The notes under the pieces: generated by a model
Database searches by the model: none
What the model was told of the DNA's origin: nothing
What the model saw: the letters and a program-made list of their open reading frames with translations, nothing else
Translations under genes and position numbers: made by a program
DNA from: Albugo candida
Lineage: Eukaryota > Oomycota > Peronosporomycetes > Albuginales > Albuginaceae
NCBI GenBank assembly: GCA_905220665.1
Contig: CAJNAR010000167.1
Location: forward strand, 124,001 to 188,000
Direction: 5' to 3'
Length of the DNA: 64,000 bases
Part shown: positions 14,401 to 24,534 of the stretch, piece after piece
How positions within the stretch are numbered: position 1 is the stretch's first letter
Layout of the letters: every line of letters starts with the position of its first letter

Positions 14401-17400
14401 CTCGGCAATTGATCATGGATCCTTTTCTGCTTCGTCGGGAACATACATTTTTCTTTAGAAGCTTCCACCTGGTCAGCCAAAAGTAGCTCCTCTGGCAGGA
14501 CAGTGAAGTACGACTTACTATTCGGTGGCACGACTGAAGCTTCAAAGAAATCAGTTCCTTCAACAGCTCTCATCTTATGCTCCGGCACTTGTTCTCGCAC
14601 GCATGCACGACTACTCTAAGCTTGTTATCACAGCTCATCTTCCTCCGCTTGGACAATACGAGTGAATGGTCTTTTTTCTCTTTGGTCGTATCGGCATGGA
14701 AAACAGATAAATTGGAAAGCAGGGTTATTTGGTGAAATTTGTCCTCTCTCTGGAGCATGGTGCTCTGTGACGTGTGTACACATGCAGCAAACAGGGTGTT
14801 ACGATCACGTACTGCATTGTGAAGCTTTTGCTTGCATATCCGAGTATGGGAGTGTTGGAAATTAAGCGAATCACTCCGCATATTCGGAACTGGTCGCTAA
14901 AGCGTTTAAGAACCGAATCAAACTCCAAGGTTCCTTCCAAATAGCGACGCATGGCTTGTGAGGAAAGCATTCATGAAGAGCCATAATTTCTATCATGGAT
15001 AAAAAATAGTTGCTTCGTCGGTTCTATGATACAGTCATCAAGCTACTGCAGCGTAGCCATTCGACACTTTGGTCATCGCATGGATTTAAATCGTTACAAT
15101 AGCAAGACTGTTTTCCATGAGATTACAATGCGAGGAGGAGATTTCCTTTTATAACAGGAACATTACTTTTGCTATCGATATTCTTTTGGAACTTTCAAGA
15201 AAGACAAAAAGTCATCCAATATTGCAACATTGGTCATCCCGGGAAGGATCTGGAGGTACAAACATTTCTGACTGTTTTATAAATTAGCAAATCGTCTTCA
15301 TGAACGTGTAACAATTTCTTTTTGAAGAAAGCTATCTCAACATTTGTAATGCATCCAGGTAGAAGGCACGTACCTCTCTTAAGGTCGAAGTGGAAGGTCT
15401 GTCATCGGGTTTCATCCGACTTGTGGCTTGCAATGCATACAGTGATAGTGGCCTTTTTCTAGGCACATTAAAAATTTTGATCATTAGATCTGCGATCAAT
15501 AAACCCGACCATTCCAGCACTTGCCGTGATATGTACCACGCTCCGTGCGCACGCTTATTATTTTGAAGTGCGTACTACCATCAGGAAGAATGCATTTGTC
15601 CACCAGACCTCCAGGAGAAACTCACACAGAACGGCAAGTGCAAGGGCAAGTGCAACTAAAATCCTAGTCCCAGTCAGGCGGCTATGGTTAGCTTAGCGTG
15701 GTAGACATGAATTTTGGAGAGACTGCACTTCTGTTCAATCAAAGTATATTTGGTTACACGCTGAACATTGTCTCCTATTGTGATAGCCACACTGAAGGAC
15801 TGTCAACTGTGCATATTTGATATTGTGTAAAATAGCCTAGTCTAATGAAAAATAAAGACATCTTTACTTGAGTATTCTTATAAACTGCACGATGCTACAG
15901 TTCCAATACTGCGAGTATAGTGCAAGCTTGAAGAAAGACATATTACATCATTTTCTGCACGAGCGTCGTGCATGAAACTTGAAATACATTCTACTTTCAC
16001 CAGATTGATCGTTCTCCATCGATTGGTTCACATCATATAAAATTGCACCTTGTCTGCTGGGACGCGTTGACGTCCGATTCGCTCGGGCGCTGCGATAGTT
16101 CATATTCTGCTTGTGTAATGAAAGCATAGCCAACATTCGCATCCAAAGCGATGATATTGAGCCTTGGATTGATTCCATTCCCAGCTTCTACGTCGTCTAC
16201 GTCGTCACATCGACTTCATTCAGCTTCATAATGGCGCTGTCTCGTTGTCTTTGACTTCAACCAGTTTTAAGAGCATACATATCGTCGTAGCTGATCATCC
16301 ATCACAATCATTTCAACGCTTTTTCTCCACAAAATTGATATGGGTGCACCCTGAGTCTGATCCACCGCAAAAATGGAGAAGTAGAAGCGTTTGGCTTGAG
16401 CCAAGATCAATTTCTCTTCGTCTTCAGCTTGAGGTCCAGCGGTCTCGGACTGGGTACGTAAAGCGGCGTAAGATTCATATTATTTACTGATGGCTGTGAT
16501 GACGTCGAAAGATTACTAACTAATGATCTTTCACATCCGATGTTCGTAGTCGATTGACTCGTCTTGAGCACTAATGTAACGGCGCGCACCACGTACCTGA
16601 AGGCGATCGAAATTCCCGAGAAAGGTGTTTTACGAGAAGCAGTCCTTCATCTCGAACCTTCATCAAAAATGCATAATGATAAACTAGGATGCTTTCAAAT
16701 ACCGCCACGCTAAGGGATCTTTTACGACCAAAGCTCCAGTGTCCACACCAACTACACAATACATCGACGTGTATTAAGACTACGAAAGACGTTCTTTCTT
16801 ACGTGGTAGTCACGACTGAGCTGTGCGCTCGTGCTTTTTGGTCAATTCTTCCGTTACATCACACAATACTCAATATTGAACATTGACAAGTGCAAGACTG
16901 ACATGTGTTTGATTTGTAATAAAAATATGGGAATTTGATATTACTAGTATTTGAAATACATCCGGTGATTTAAAGCTATGATACGTGGAGGAGTGCTGCA
17001 TGTGGTCATCGTATATATTGCTACACAGTCAAAGTTTTAGCTTGCGTATTCGTGGCAAATTCATGTAGATTTCCAACCTTACAAGAGGTCGCATGTGGGA
17101 ACAGCTTGGCACAACTGAAATACATAGGGCTAGTTAGCGTTTGATCCGTTCAGCTTGATGTCGCCGTCGCGTGCTAGAAGACATTGCTTTCGATCGGCCG
17201 AACTTGCAGAGATGTAAGTAAACAGCCTGCGAAACGTTTTAACAGGAACGTTGTCAGGGGCTGGTTACAGACAGAACTACTGAAATATAGCTCTATGGCC
17301 ACACTCCTCGAGACATATACCCTCTTTATTATTCCATAGGTTTGGGTCGAGTGCGTCGATCCAAGTCACGCAGTGCGTTTAAAGCTTACTTCTGGCATCG

Positions 17401-18228
17401 AAGAAACCGGAGGAAGCAGCACCTATTATATTGCTTACATTAGCTTCCGTACCTTTCAACTGCAAACGGTAGCCAGAATATTTTTCTGCTGTTATCGACT
17501 CTTGTAAGAATTCTTGAGTTTTCCTTAACAACAAACTCTAGCTCAAGCTCCCTGAGATATAAAGTTTCATCTAACATGCACATCATATATTGCGGCATGG
17601 TTTATACTGAAAAACGTCCGGGGGAATTACTCTACACGTGCGACATTGTATAATCAAAATCAATTTGTATCATATTGAGACCTACCAAATTCTAGAACTC
17701 TCAGACAGGCTGTCTCCCAACCAAAGCACATCCTCACATGCGCAGTTGCTTTCGTGGACTAAAACTTTTAAACAGAACATTTTTATGCAGATAACCTGCC
17801 GCGTTTTCTATGATTCCCACGTCACGGTTAAAATCATATGTTCTATCAACGACTGCTTTGAAATACACGTGCTCACCACATCGACTACTCGCGCTGCTAC
17901 TAAGTGTACACGCAACTATTGCTCCACACCTAGAATTGCTTGCTTATAGAGCGCAGTTACACGCTGACGAGGCAAAGTTTCATCCGTAAAGTTCGAATCG
18001 TTAAGAACCGGCGTTCTTTTACAGCCTATCTGACGCAAGACAGACGCTAGTACAATCCTGTTGGCAAATATTTACAGAGGGAGGAAAAGCCATTGGCTGG
18101 CCGAACACATCTCTTTATAGTGAAACGCTACTTACACGAGAGTGCAGTATCTATCCACTCTGAGTAGATGTATGCGTATAGACTGTAAAATGGAGAGACC
18201 ATACTTATAATGGAATTTGGATTTTCTC
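8440..18228. other. ~9.8-kb gene-free spacer between inverted arms
   Basis: Both strands show only scattered short open frames (up to 157 codons at 9267) without domains, credible signal peptides starting at ATG, or splice partners. No transposase, reverse transcriptase or terminal repeat was recognised. It may contain decayed mobile DNA too old to see by eye. Confidence 0.5.
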
Positions 18229-18283
18229 TGGTGTGTTTTTTCTCGCCCTCTATGCATGTAAACTTTTTTCAAAACGCACGGAG
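18229..18283 (+). promoter_or_regulatory. shared upstream promoter box (copy B)
   Basis: Contains GTGTGTTTTTTCTCG, CTCTATGCA, AACTTTTTTCAAA and ACGCACGGAG. Closely similar boxes precede genes A (8385-8433) and D (53091-53145). It ends about 18 bp before the initiator. Confidence 0.6.
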
Positions 18284-18301
18284 CGAATTTCAGTCTCAAG
18301 T

Positions 18302-18315
18302 TCATTTTCAAATTC
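18302..18315 (+). promoter_or_regulatory. oomycete initiator-like site of secreted gene B
   Basis: TCATTTTCAAATTC is close to the Inr plus FPR consensus, with one position shortened. It lies 80 nt upstream of the ATG at 18382. The leader carries CAACAGTCAA at 18355-18364, shared with genes A and D. Confidence 0.6.
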
Positions 18316-18381
18316 CAATCCTTTGAAACAGTTCAAAAAACAAAAGTTTTAGTTCAACAGTCAAATCAACAAGTATCAAAC

Positions 18382-19422
18382 ATGCGTATTCAGTGGATTA
18401 CCTGTGTTGTAACCGCTGCCATTGCGTGCAACGAGTGTGTGTACGCCGATGCCACTCAAGAAAGCATGCCTATGCAAGACGATGGTGGCAGCGTAGGTGG
18501 TGGTTATGGTTATGGTGCCGGTGGTGGTGTCGGTGCCGGCCATGGTTCTAACGGAGGTGGTGGCGGTGGTGGAGGTGGTGGAGGTGGCGGTGGTGGAGGG
18601 GGAGCTGTGAATGGAAATGGAAATGGATATGGTGTTGGAGGTGGTTCAGGATCTGGAGGTGGAACAGGTTATGGAGAAAACGGTGGAAAAAATGGTGGTG
18701 GAGGCGGAGGCGGAGGTGGAGGTGGTGGCGGAGGGGGAGGGGGTACAACTGTTGGAAACATGACTAAGGATGACGGAAGTAGTATGAAGATGGGAGATGG
18801 TTCTAGCGTGACAAGCGCTAACTATCACATGGGCGGTGCTGATCCTGGAATGAAGTCGAATGATGATACGAACTCGCTTCCACCAACTATCACACCCGGT
18901 GCACCTAATTCGCCAAATCCGTGTGCAGACCGTGATCAAGTATTGTCGCAATGTACACCAGTCAGCGTTCAAAACGTAGGCACCTTTTATGTATCAAAAG
19001 GAGATCAAATCTGTTCTGGTAAAATTGGAGTATGCCCTGATGCAGGTGCGCTGGGATATTACGATAATGGACGAGGCGAGATGGCTCCACTCAACACCAC
19101 GTCACAATGTGGGCTGATAGCTGCAACGAATGTGCTCGGCTGTGTAATCAGTACAACACCACCACCACCGGCGATGCCACAAGCAACGCCAACGGCAGTA
19201 CAACCGAACACGGTGACAGAAAAAACAACGTCGACGCCAGCACAACCAACGCCGACCCCAGAAAAAACAACGTCGACCCCAGAAAAACCAATGTCGACGC
19301 CAGGACAACCAATGCCGACCCCAGAAAAAACAACGTCGACGCCAGGACAACAAATGCCGATGGCAGAAAAACCAATGGATACACCTTCAAGAGGTCTAAT
19401 GCGAGCTAACGGTGGGCTGTAA
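18382..19422 (+). CDS. secreted glycine-rich cysteine protein with Pro/Thr repeat tail (family member B)
   Basis: 346 residues, one exon. Residues 1 to about 23 are a signal peptide (MRIQWITCVVTAAIA then CNECVYA), close to genes A and D. Residues about 37-125 are glycine-rich with two long poly-Gly runs. Residues about 180-255 hold the cysteine module shared with gene A: C-TPVSV-x2-VGTF, then QIC-SG-K-IGVCPDAGALG. The tail (about 260-335) is a Pro/Thr/Lys repeat built from units such as STPEK and PTPEK, a likely O-glycosylated stalk. This suggests a cell-wall or matrix-type secreted protein, but no enzyme domain is visible. The intact SDHB gene follows 289 bp downstream. Confidence 0.85.
   Translation: MRIQWITCVVTAAIACNECVYADATQESMPMQDDGGSVGGGYGYGAGGGVGAGHGSNGGGGGGGGGGGGGGGGGAVNGNGNGYGVGGGSGSGGGTGYGENGGKNGGGGGGGGGGGGGGGGGTTVGNMTKDDGSSMKMGDGSSVTSANYHMGGADPGMKSNDDTNSLPPTITPGAPNSPNPCADRDQVLSQCTPVSVQNVGTFYVSKGDQICSGKIGVCPDAGALGYYDNGRGEMAPLNTTSQCGLIAATNVLGCVISTTPPPPAMPQATPTAVQPNTVTEKTTSTPAQPTPTPEKTTSTPEKPMSTPGQPMPTPEKTTSTPGQQMPMAEKPMDTPSRGLMRANGGL
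18541..18744 (+). repeat. GGN glycine-codon repeats
   Basis: Two runs of GGN codons (about 18555-18600 and 18697-18742) encode poly-Gly. Codons mix GGT, GGA, GGC and GGG, so the tract is not a pure microsatellite, but slippage and length change are likely. Confidence 0.8.
19205..19385 (+). repeat. tandem repeat encoding Pro/Thr-rich tail
   Basis: Recurrent blocks AAAACAACGTCGAC and CCAGACAACC-like units alternate in multiples of 15 nt, giving five-residue protein units (S/P-T-P-E/G-K/Q). Gene A lacks this segment, so the array arose or was lost after the duplication. Confidence 0.7.
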
Positions 19423-19711
19423 ATGTCATACCCTTCAGATATTGGTGCGACTTCCAAGTAGGAAGATATGATGGACTGCGCGTTGGTTGCAAGTGTGCGT
19501 TTTCTAGTGTTGTGTTTTGCGTAACAAAAAAAGATGTTTCATTCACTCTCAAGTATGACTTCTTCTGGTTTTTTATCGAGTCCTTTTCTTCCAATTCAGA
19601 AACCGAAATAGTGCCAGTTGACTGGTACAGAAATAGGTTTTCGTCGATCGAATTCCGTTTTGAACTGTCAATTGATTATTTCATTACTCATTTTTGATTT
19701 TCACATCAAAG

Positions 19712-20674
19712 ATGCAAAGTGTTTTGACCAAACAAACCTCGAAAGCGAACCTAATACGTTGTCTGACAACAGTTTCTGCGGCAACAGATCATCTCAAAGT
19801 GCAAGTAAACAAGCCAAAGGCACGTTTTCCTCTCAATGTTTTTTCTGTACTCAAACCATATCGGTAGGATATCAAATATCTCAAAGTATATCGCTGGGAC
19901 CCCGAAAGTAAATCAAAGCCATATATCAGCACATATCCGGTCAATATCAATGAGTAGGTCGATCGGAATAGTGTGCCTTTGCATTCTCACTCTTATTTTC
20001 GCGACAGGTGTGGTCCTATGGTGCTCGATGCTTTATTTAAGATAAAGTATGAACAGGACCCAACATTGACATTCCGGAGGTTTGTACTAAAACACGTTAT
20101 ATCGCCAGCTAATTGAATCGGATTCAGGTCTTGTCGCGAAGGAATTTGTGGCTCTTGTGCAATGAATATCGATGGAGGGAATACTTTGGCATGTCTTAGT
20201 CCTTTACGAAAGAATAAAGGCGATGTCATCAAGATCTATCCGCTTCCGCATATGTTTGTAATGCGCGACTTAGTTCCTGACATGAACAACTTTTACGACC
20301 AGTATCGGTCGATAAAGCCCTGGCTCCAATCAGACTCGAATAAATCCTCAAAAGTGGAACACTTGCAGTCCAAAGAAGATCGAAAGAAACTGGATGGAAT
20401 GTATGAGTGTATTTTATGCGCATGTTGCAGTACATCTTGTCCAAGTTACTGGTGGAATCCAGAGAAATACCTGGGTCCCGCGGTATTACTGCAAGCTTTT
20501 CGATGGATTGAGGATTCGCGTGACACGAAAACAAAGGAACGATTGGAATATCTGAACGACTCATTCAAGCTATACAAATGTCACACCATCATGAATTGCA
20601 CGAGAACCTGTCCAAAAGGGCTGAATCCAGCCAAAGCGATAGCACAAATAAAGAAACGGCTTGCGAAATCTTGA
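19712..20674 (+). CDS. SDHB: succinate dehydrogenase iron-sulfur subunit, mitochondrial
   Basis: Subunit B of complex II. It passes electrons from succinate oxidation through three Fe-S centres to ubiquinone in the inner mitochondrial membrane. Proposed exons are 19712-19804, 19868-19953, 20008-20079 and 20128-20674, giving 265 residues. Exon 1 supplies a basic, Ser/Thr-rich presequence; its 3' limit is the least certain join. The 2Fe-2S motif spans exon 4 ([10 protein letters not shown], with the next Cys at LAC). The C-terminal clusters are [12 protein letters not shown] and [14 protein letters not shown]. The upstream fragment [18 protein letters not shown] is typical of the family. Introns are 63, 54 and 48 nt. 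A near-identical but broken copy lies inverted at 6602-7433. Confidence 0.93.
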
Positions 20675-20825
20675 AAAGCTGAAGATTGTGAAAGCTACAT
20701 GGCACGAGTGTATGTCAAAGTAGTCACATAATTGCTTCTTGAGCAAAACAATGAACAAAAAATGCTTTTATCAGCTGAATTGTTGATCAACCACTGCACC
20801 CACAGACGCATACACTTCCATATAT

Positions 20826-23082
20826 TTACACGTACGCGCTTACTCGCTCACTTACAAAGCCTGGCCCATGACGTAGTTTGATCAGCGCTGTCTTGGAACA
20901 TGTCCGAATGAAGCTGGCTGTCTTCTTCACCCCCATGCTAGACGTATCCTTCCCATTGATTTCTAATATAATGTCTCCGATACAAACGTGACGTAAAGCT
21001 TCACAGCATGTATTACGGCATACTCCAACAATCAATGGGAAAGTTCCCTTTGTAAGACGAGCTTCGCGGACCTGGAACCCAATGCTATAGTTTTCCTTCC
21101 ACTTCACTAAATACGTTGCGCTATCGGGTGTGTCGGAAAACGTTGTCTTCGATCTTGCCCGACCCCGAACTTGCACTGATGTATTTACCGCATGAGGTGC
21201 TACTAATGGCACTGTATGAGCAATGGTTTCCGTGATTGCAGGGAGTTTGTTCACCTCTCGAGAGTGTTTTGATCGACGCCGGTACCTTGCAACTGTCGCA
21301 TTGAGATTCGCCATATTTGCAAACGGCGACTTCGTGAGGTATTTTGATTGTGACGCTGAATCTGTAGAATTTATTGGTATTACACTTTCCACTAGATCAT
21401 CTCGGGTCACATCTGGGTCCTGATCCTCCATGATGTCAGGAGGAATCGTATCGACAGTATCGGCTGTGAGCGCTGAATGTAAGACTTGATCGGATTCATA
21501 GACAGTATCACTGGTGTTTTTATCATCTTCAATCTCTTCACACAGTTCGCTTCCGGATTCGTCGGTGTTGTCGGGAAGACACTCTTCGATTGATTCGAGC
21601 ATATCGTCACGAGAAATACTTTCTTCGTCATCGCTGATCGATTCATCATCACTTTCAGGGGAACTATATCTGTGTATGTGATCACTGCTACTCGTATCAT
21701 TTTCCGAAACTTGGTCCTTTATATTTTCGGATAGGTGATCAGCAGCCTCATCGGAAGCTTTTTCGACTTCGCATACTTGCATTTTTTTTGTAATCAGTGA
21801 TGAAAGCTCATGAGCTGCTTCGGTCGATTCTGGATCTTTCATCGTATCTCGTACATTCTCTAAATCGTTCAACATCCTTGCAATCATTTTGGGACTTGCA
21901 CTATGTCTTGACCGATTCTCTTCCACTGAACCGCGTCGAAAAGTGAGGTGGACAGGCTTGGAGACTTTCTGCAATCGAGCGAAAAAGTCTTCAAAAGAGT
22001 AACCATGCGCGTCTAAATCGTTCGCCTTCAACAATAGATCACCCATCTCAACCTTTGCTTTGATTGCTGGATCTAAACTTGCACTAGAACGAGTAACCAT
22101 AGGAAGGTGGCTGAGTCGATGCTCGCCGAAAAAGAGCCCTAATGATCCTGTCACCCAAACGACCTCATACTCGGCATCTGCAATCTTCTCCCTTGGTGTA
22201 TCCTTCTCTGTGATCGTCGAAATCGACATAGAGCGAGAAATGCGACTTGGCTTGAGCTCTCCACTTTCCTGCATTTTCTCAACGGATAATGTATCGAAGT
22301 TCTGATCCTCTAAAGAATTCGATCATCAGAAATTATAGTATAATTGACAGAATTATAATTACCCGACCTAAGTGACATGTGGCGACAACAGAGCCTGAAT
22401 GCGGAGTCTTTGACGCTATAGTACTCGCTCCCTCTGTCTTCCCTGAATTCTTATTCGATCTCCAAAAAGAGCTGCGAATTGATTTTGGGTGTATAATCGC
22501 ATCATTGGGGGGTAATGAATTGGATCGTATTGACTTTATACTTTCCACTAGATCCTTTTTTTTGTCCTCCACAGCCTCCGGCTCATGACGAGCGGATGAT
22601 AAATTTGTCGACGAACGTGATCGCACCGAGTCACGTTTTCTCCGCTTGTCAAAATCGTTGTAATGTACTCTTTCAAATCGTAGTAAAACGGGCTTCTTCA
22701 TAGTTGCAAGAATTTTAAAAAATTCTGAAAAAGAGTGATCTTTGGAGCAGACGATATTGACGTATTTGAGGATATCGCCGGGAGATACAGCGTCTGAGAT
22801 ACACGACTCTGTTGCTTTACTGACGTATGGTATACCGTCCTTCTCCGACTCTAAGAAAATAACTCCCAAAACTCCACGTTCCCATAATACTTCATACTCG
22901 TGCTCGCCCAATGAAGGGAGCTTTTCTCGAATTCGATCGGCCCACGCTCGTTTAGAGCCACTGGTTGGATGAAAAGTACTGGAAGTGAAATTTTTGGTGT
23001 TTCTAGTCGATGCTGAAAGAGTGGAAGGCGCTACACAATCGGTATCTGTGTGATTTACATATTTGCGTGTAACTTTTTTCAT
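20826..23082 (-). CDS. three-PDZ-domain scaffold-like protein
   Basis: Exons 22363-23082 and 20826-22307 join across a 55-nt intron (GTAATT...AG, phase 0) into 733 residues. Three PDZ-like segments are visible at about residues 62-140, 284-367 and 640-727. The first two share a pattern EYEVLW/VVW-x2-G-x-LG-x-x-F and a PVLLRF/PVHLTF end strand. The third has the GDIILEINGKD motif typical of PDZ. Between the second and third lies a long Glu/Asp/Ser-rich acidic linker. PDZ domains usually bind C-terminal peptides, so a scaffold role in the cytosol is inferred. An initiator-like GCTCACTACC lies upstream. The first two domains are divergent and could be PDZ-like folds only. Confidence 0.8.
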
Positions 23083-23732
23083 TGATAAGCTCAGAGGTTA
23101 GAAAATTAAGTCGTTTAAAGCCAGATTTTGGTAGTGAGCAGGATTGGAGCTATTGCTGAAAATACAAAGTATTACGGTGACTCCGTTTGTTGACGTGGAA
23201 TTACGCGAGCGTGATGTCCGAAAGTATAAGCTTTCTATGTAAAACGCTGCAATTCGCAATAGATTGATTTGGATGATGCATTAATTGTGCGAGGTATCAA
23301 ATTTTCGAATTCGAACATGGTACTCTTCACATTGCGTGATATTGGTATCTGTTAGAAGTGCACGCATGTCGGAAGAAATGTTTTTGTCGGATAATCAGTT
23401 ATTTAAACGAAAGAAGGAGACGCGGGTAGAGAACGAATAAGACATCACTTTAGGAACTCGTGTCAATTCTGAATGACCGACATGATCAAGAAGTAAGCTA
23501 TTTATCGTATCTGCGATCCGGGCACTCATCCAGGTCAGAGTTTATCAGAGTGATTATGGAATGGCTTTTTTTATATGTATGTCTTCCTTGTATCTGCATT
23601 AGCATTTTGAATATTAGAATATACTTGAAAAAAACTTTACCATCGGAGCAACTCTAAGATGAACGTCGCTGACACGTCAATTAATGAATTGTCAATTCAA
23701 AGCTTGAATTGATCGACACGACTCACTTGGCA
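23083..23732. other. intergenic region between divergent genes
   Basis: 650 bp between the PDZ gene (minus) and the membrane-protein gene (plus). No further gene is supported. A possible initiator, CTCACTTGGCAATG, overlaps the start of the next gene. Confidence 0.4.
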
Positions 23733-24113
23733 ATGCTTCGACACCTTTCCTTTTGCGGATTTCTATCAGTTCTTATCGCGTTATTTACCATTCCATCCGC
23801 TTTCCTTTACCCTTTCAACCTGCAAAATGGCAACAATGCATTGATTCTGAGACTTGTGAGCAATTTTCTGATCATAATAACATCAAATTGCGCTTCTTCA
23901 CGCTTATTTGCCGTGCGCTGCGCTATTGTCTTGCTAGCGGTGGTCTGGGCTGCCTACCAAAGCGAAAAAAACATACTTCTTCCGAGCGATAACAACGATA
24001 TCGAAAAGGCTATTTTCTTAGCAGCGCTCGTGCTGATCAATTCATTTTTGTGCACGCTGGCGCTCGATCGCTCGGAATCGCGAAAATCTGCTCTACGGTA
24101 CTTACGATCATAA
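23733..24113 (+). CDS. small four-helix membrane protein, unknown function
   Basis: 126 residues from the ATG at 23733; a longer reading from 23709 would begin with TTG. Four hydrophobic segments are visible, at about residues 3-25, 37-55, 60-80 and 95-113. They are separated by short polar loops, and the tail is basic and Ser-rich. I do not recognise the family. It lies only 9 nt upstream of the next gene on the same strand. That spacing is extremely short even for this locus, so a common transcript or overlapping transcription units are possible. Confidence 0.6.
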   Translation: MLRHLSFCGFLSVLIALFTIPSAFLYPFNLQNGNNALILRLVSNFLIIITSNCASSRLFAVRCAIVLLAVVWAAYQSEKNILLPSDNNDIEKAIFLAALVLINSFLCTLALDRSESRKSALRYLRS

Positions 24114-24122
24114 CATAATCGA

Positions 24123-24509
24123 ATGGTATCTGACATATACTCACAAGTTAGGAAACGTCTGAGAGAATTTTATGCGCGTCACAATCCAAAAAAAATGGAT
24201 TTTGTGGACAATTTGATGGAAAAATACAAAGGACGAGAAGAAGAATTATTTCAACGATTACACGAGAAATACAATGGTTTTCCCAGTTTCCAATCAGAGC
24301 AGCACGAACCAAAAGCTACAGGAGAAATGGAAGATCCGTCAGCATCTCCACGTGGATACGTTCCGCCGCTTTTACAGAGTCAGTATGATAATGGACTCAG
24401 AGAAGCGATAGAAGATGCAAAGCGGGCGCAGGAACAGCGTGTTCAGAATCGAATTGCCAAATTGCCCGGAAGAATGGTCCTTATGGCTAAAATGAAGCGT
24501 GAGATCTAG
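24123..24509 (+). CDS. small conserved helical protein with KYKGREEELFxxLxxKY motif
   Basis: 128 residues, one exon. Residues about 12-52 read FYARHNPKK-MDFVDNLMEKYKGREEELFQRLHEKYN. From memory this motif recurs in stramenopile and other protist proteins, as a short helical module often attached to varied partners. The rest is polar, with a basic, Glu/Arg-rich C-terminal helix. Function is unknown. The stop lies 25 bp from the convergent stop of the OTU gene, so the 3' UTRs must overlap. Confidence 0.65.
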   Translation: MVSDIYSQVRKRLREFYARHNPKKMDFVDNLMEKYKGREEELFQRLHEKYNGFPSFQSEQHEPKATGEMEDPSASPRGYVPPLLQSQYDNGLREAIEDAKRAQEQRVQNRIAKLPGRMVLMAKMKREI

Positions 24510-24534
24510 CCCTGGAATGCTGAATGTTTGTGCG

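Larger units (their letters stand above)
18229..20674 (+). repeat. right arm of inverted segmental duplication
   Basis: Plus-strand counterpart of 6602-8433, with the same order of promoter box, secreted gene, spacer and SDHB. It is longer because the secreted gene has expanded glycine tracts and an added Pro/Thr tail. The SDHB here is intact, so this arm looks the more ancestral for that gene. Confidence 0.85.

Noticed and set aside
18548..18972. His/Leu-rich and Cys/Ser-rich frames antisense to the glycine-rich gene
   Set aside because: They are mirror products of GGN repeats on the other strand, and the plus-strand gene has signal peptide, promoter and paralogue.
7694..19422. Assignment of the cysteine module to the Albugo CCG (CX2CX5G) effector class
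   Set aside because: The spacing in genes A and B (C-x6-G after the last Cys, no CxxC) does not fit the published motif as I recall it.
19059..19457. Minus-strand 132-codon repetitive frame
   Set aside because: Antisense shadow of the Pro/Thr repeat tail of gene B.
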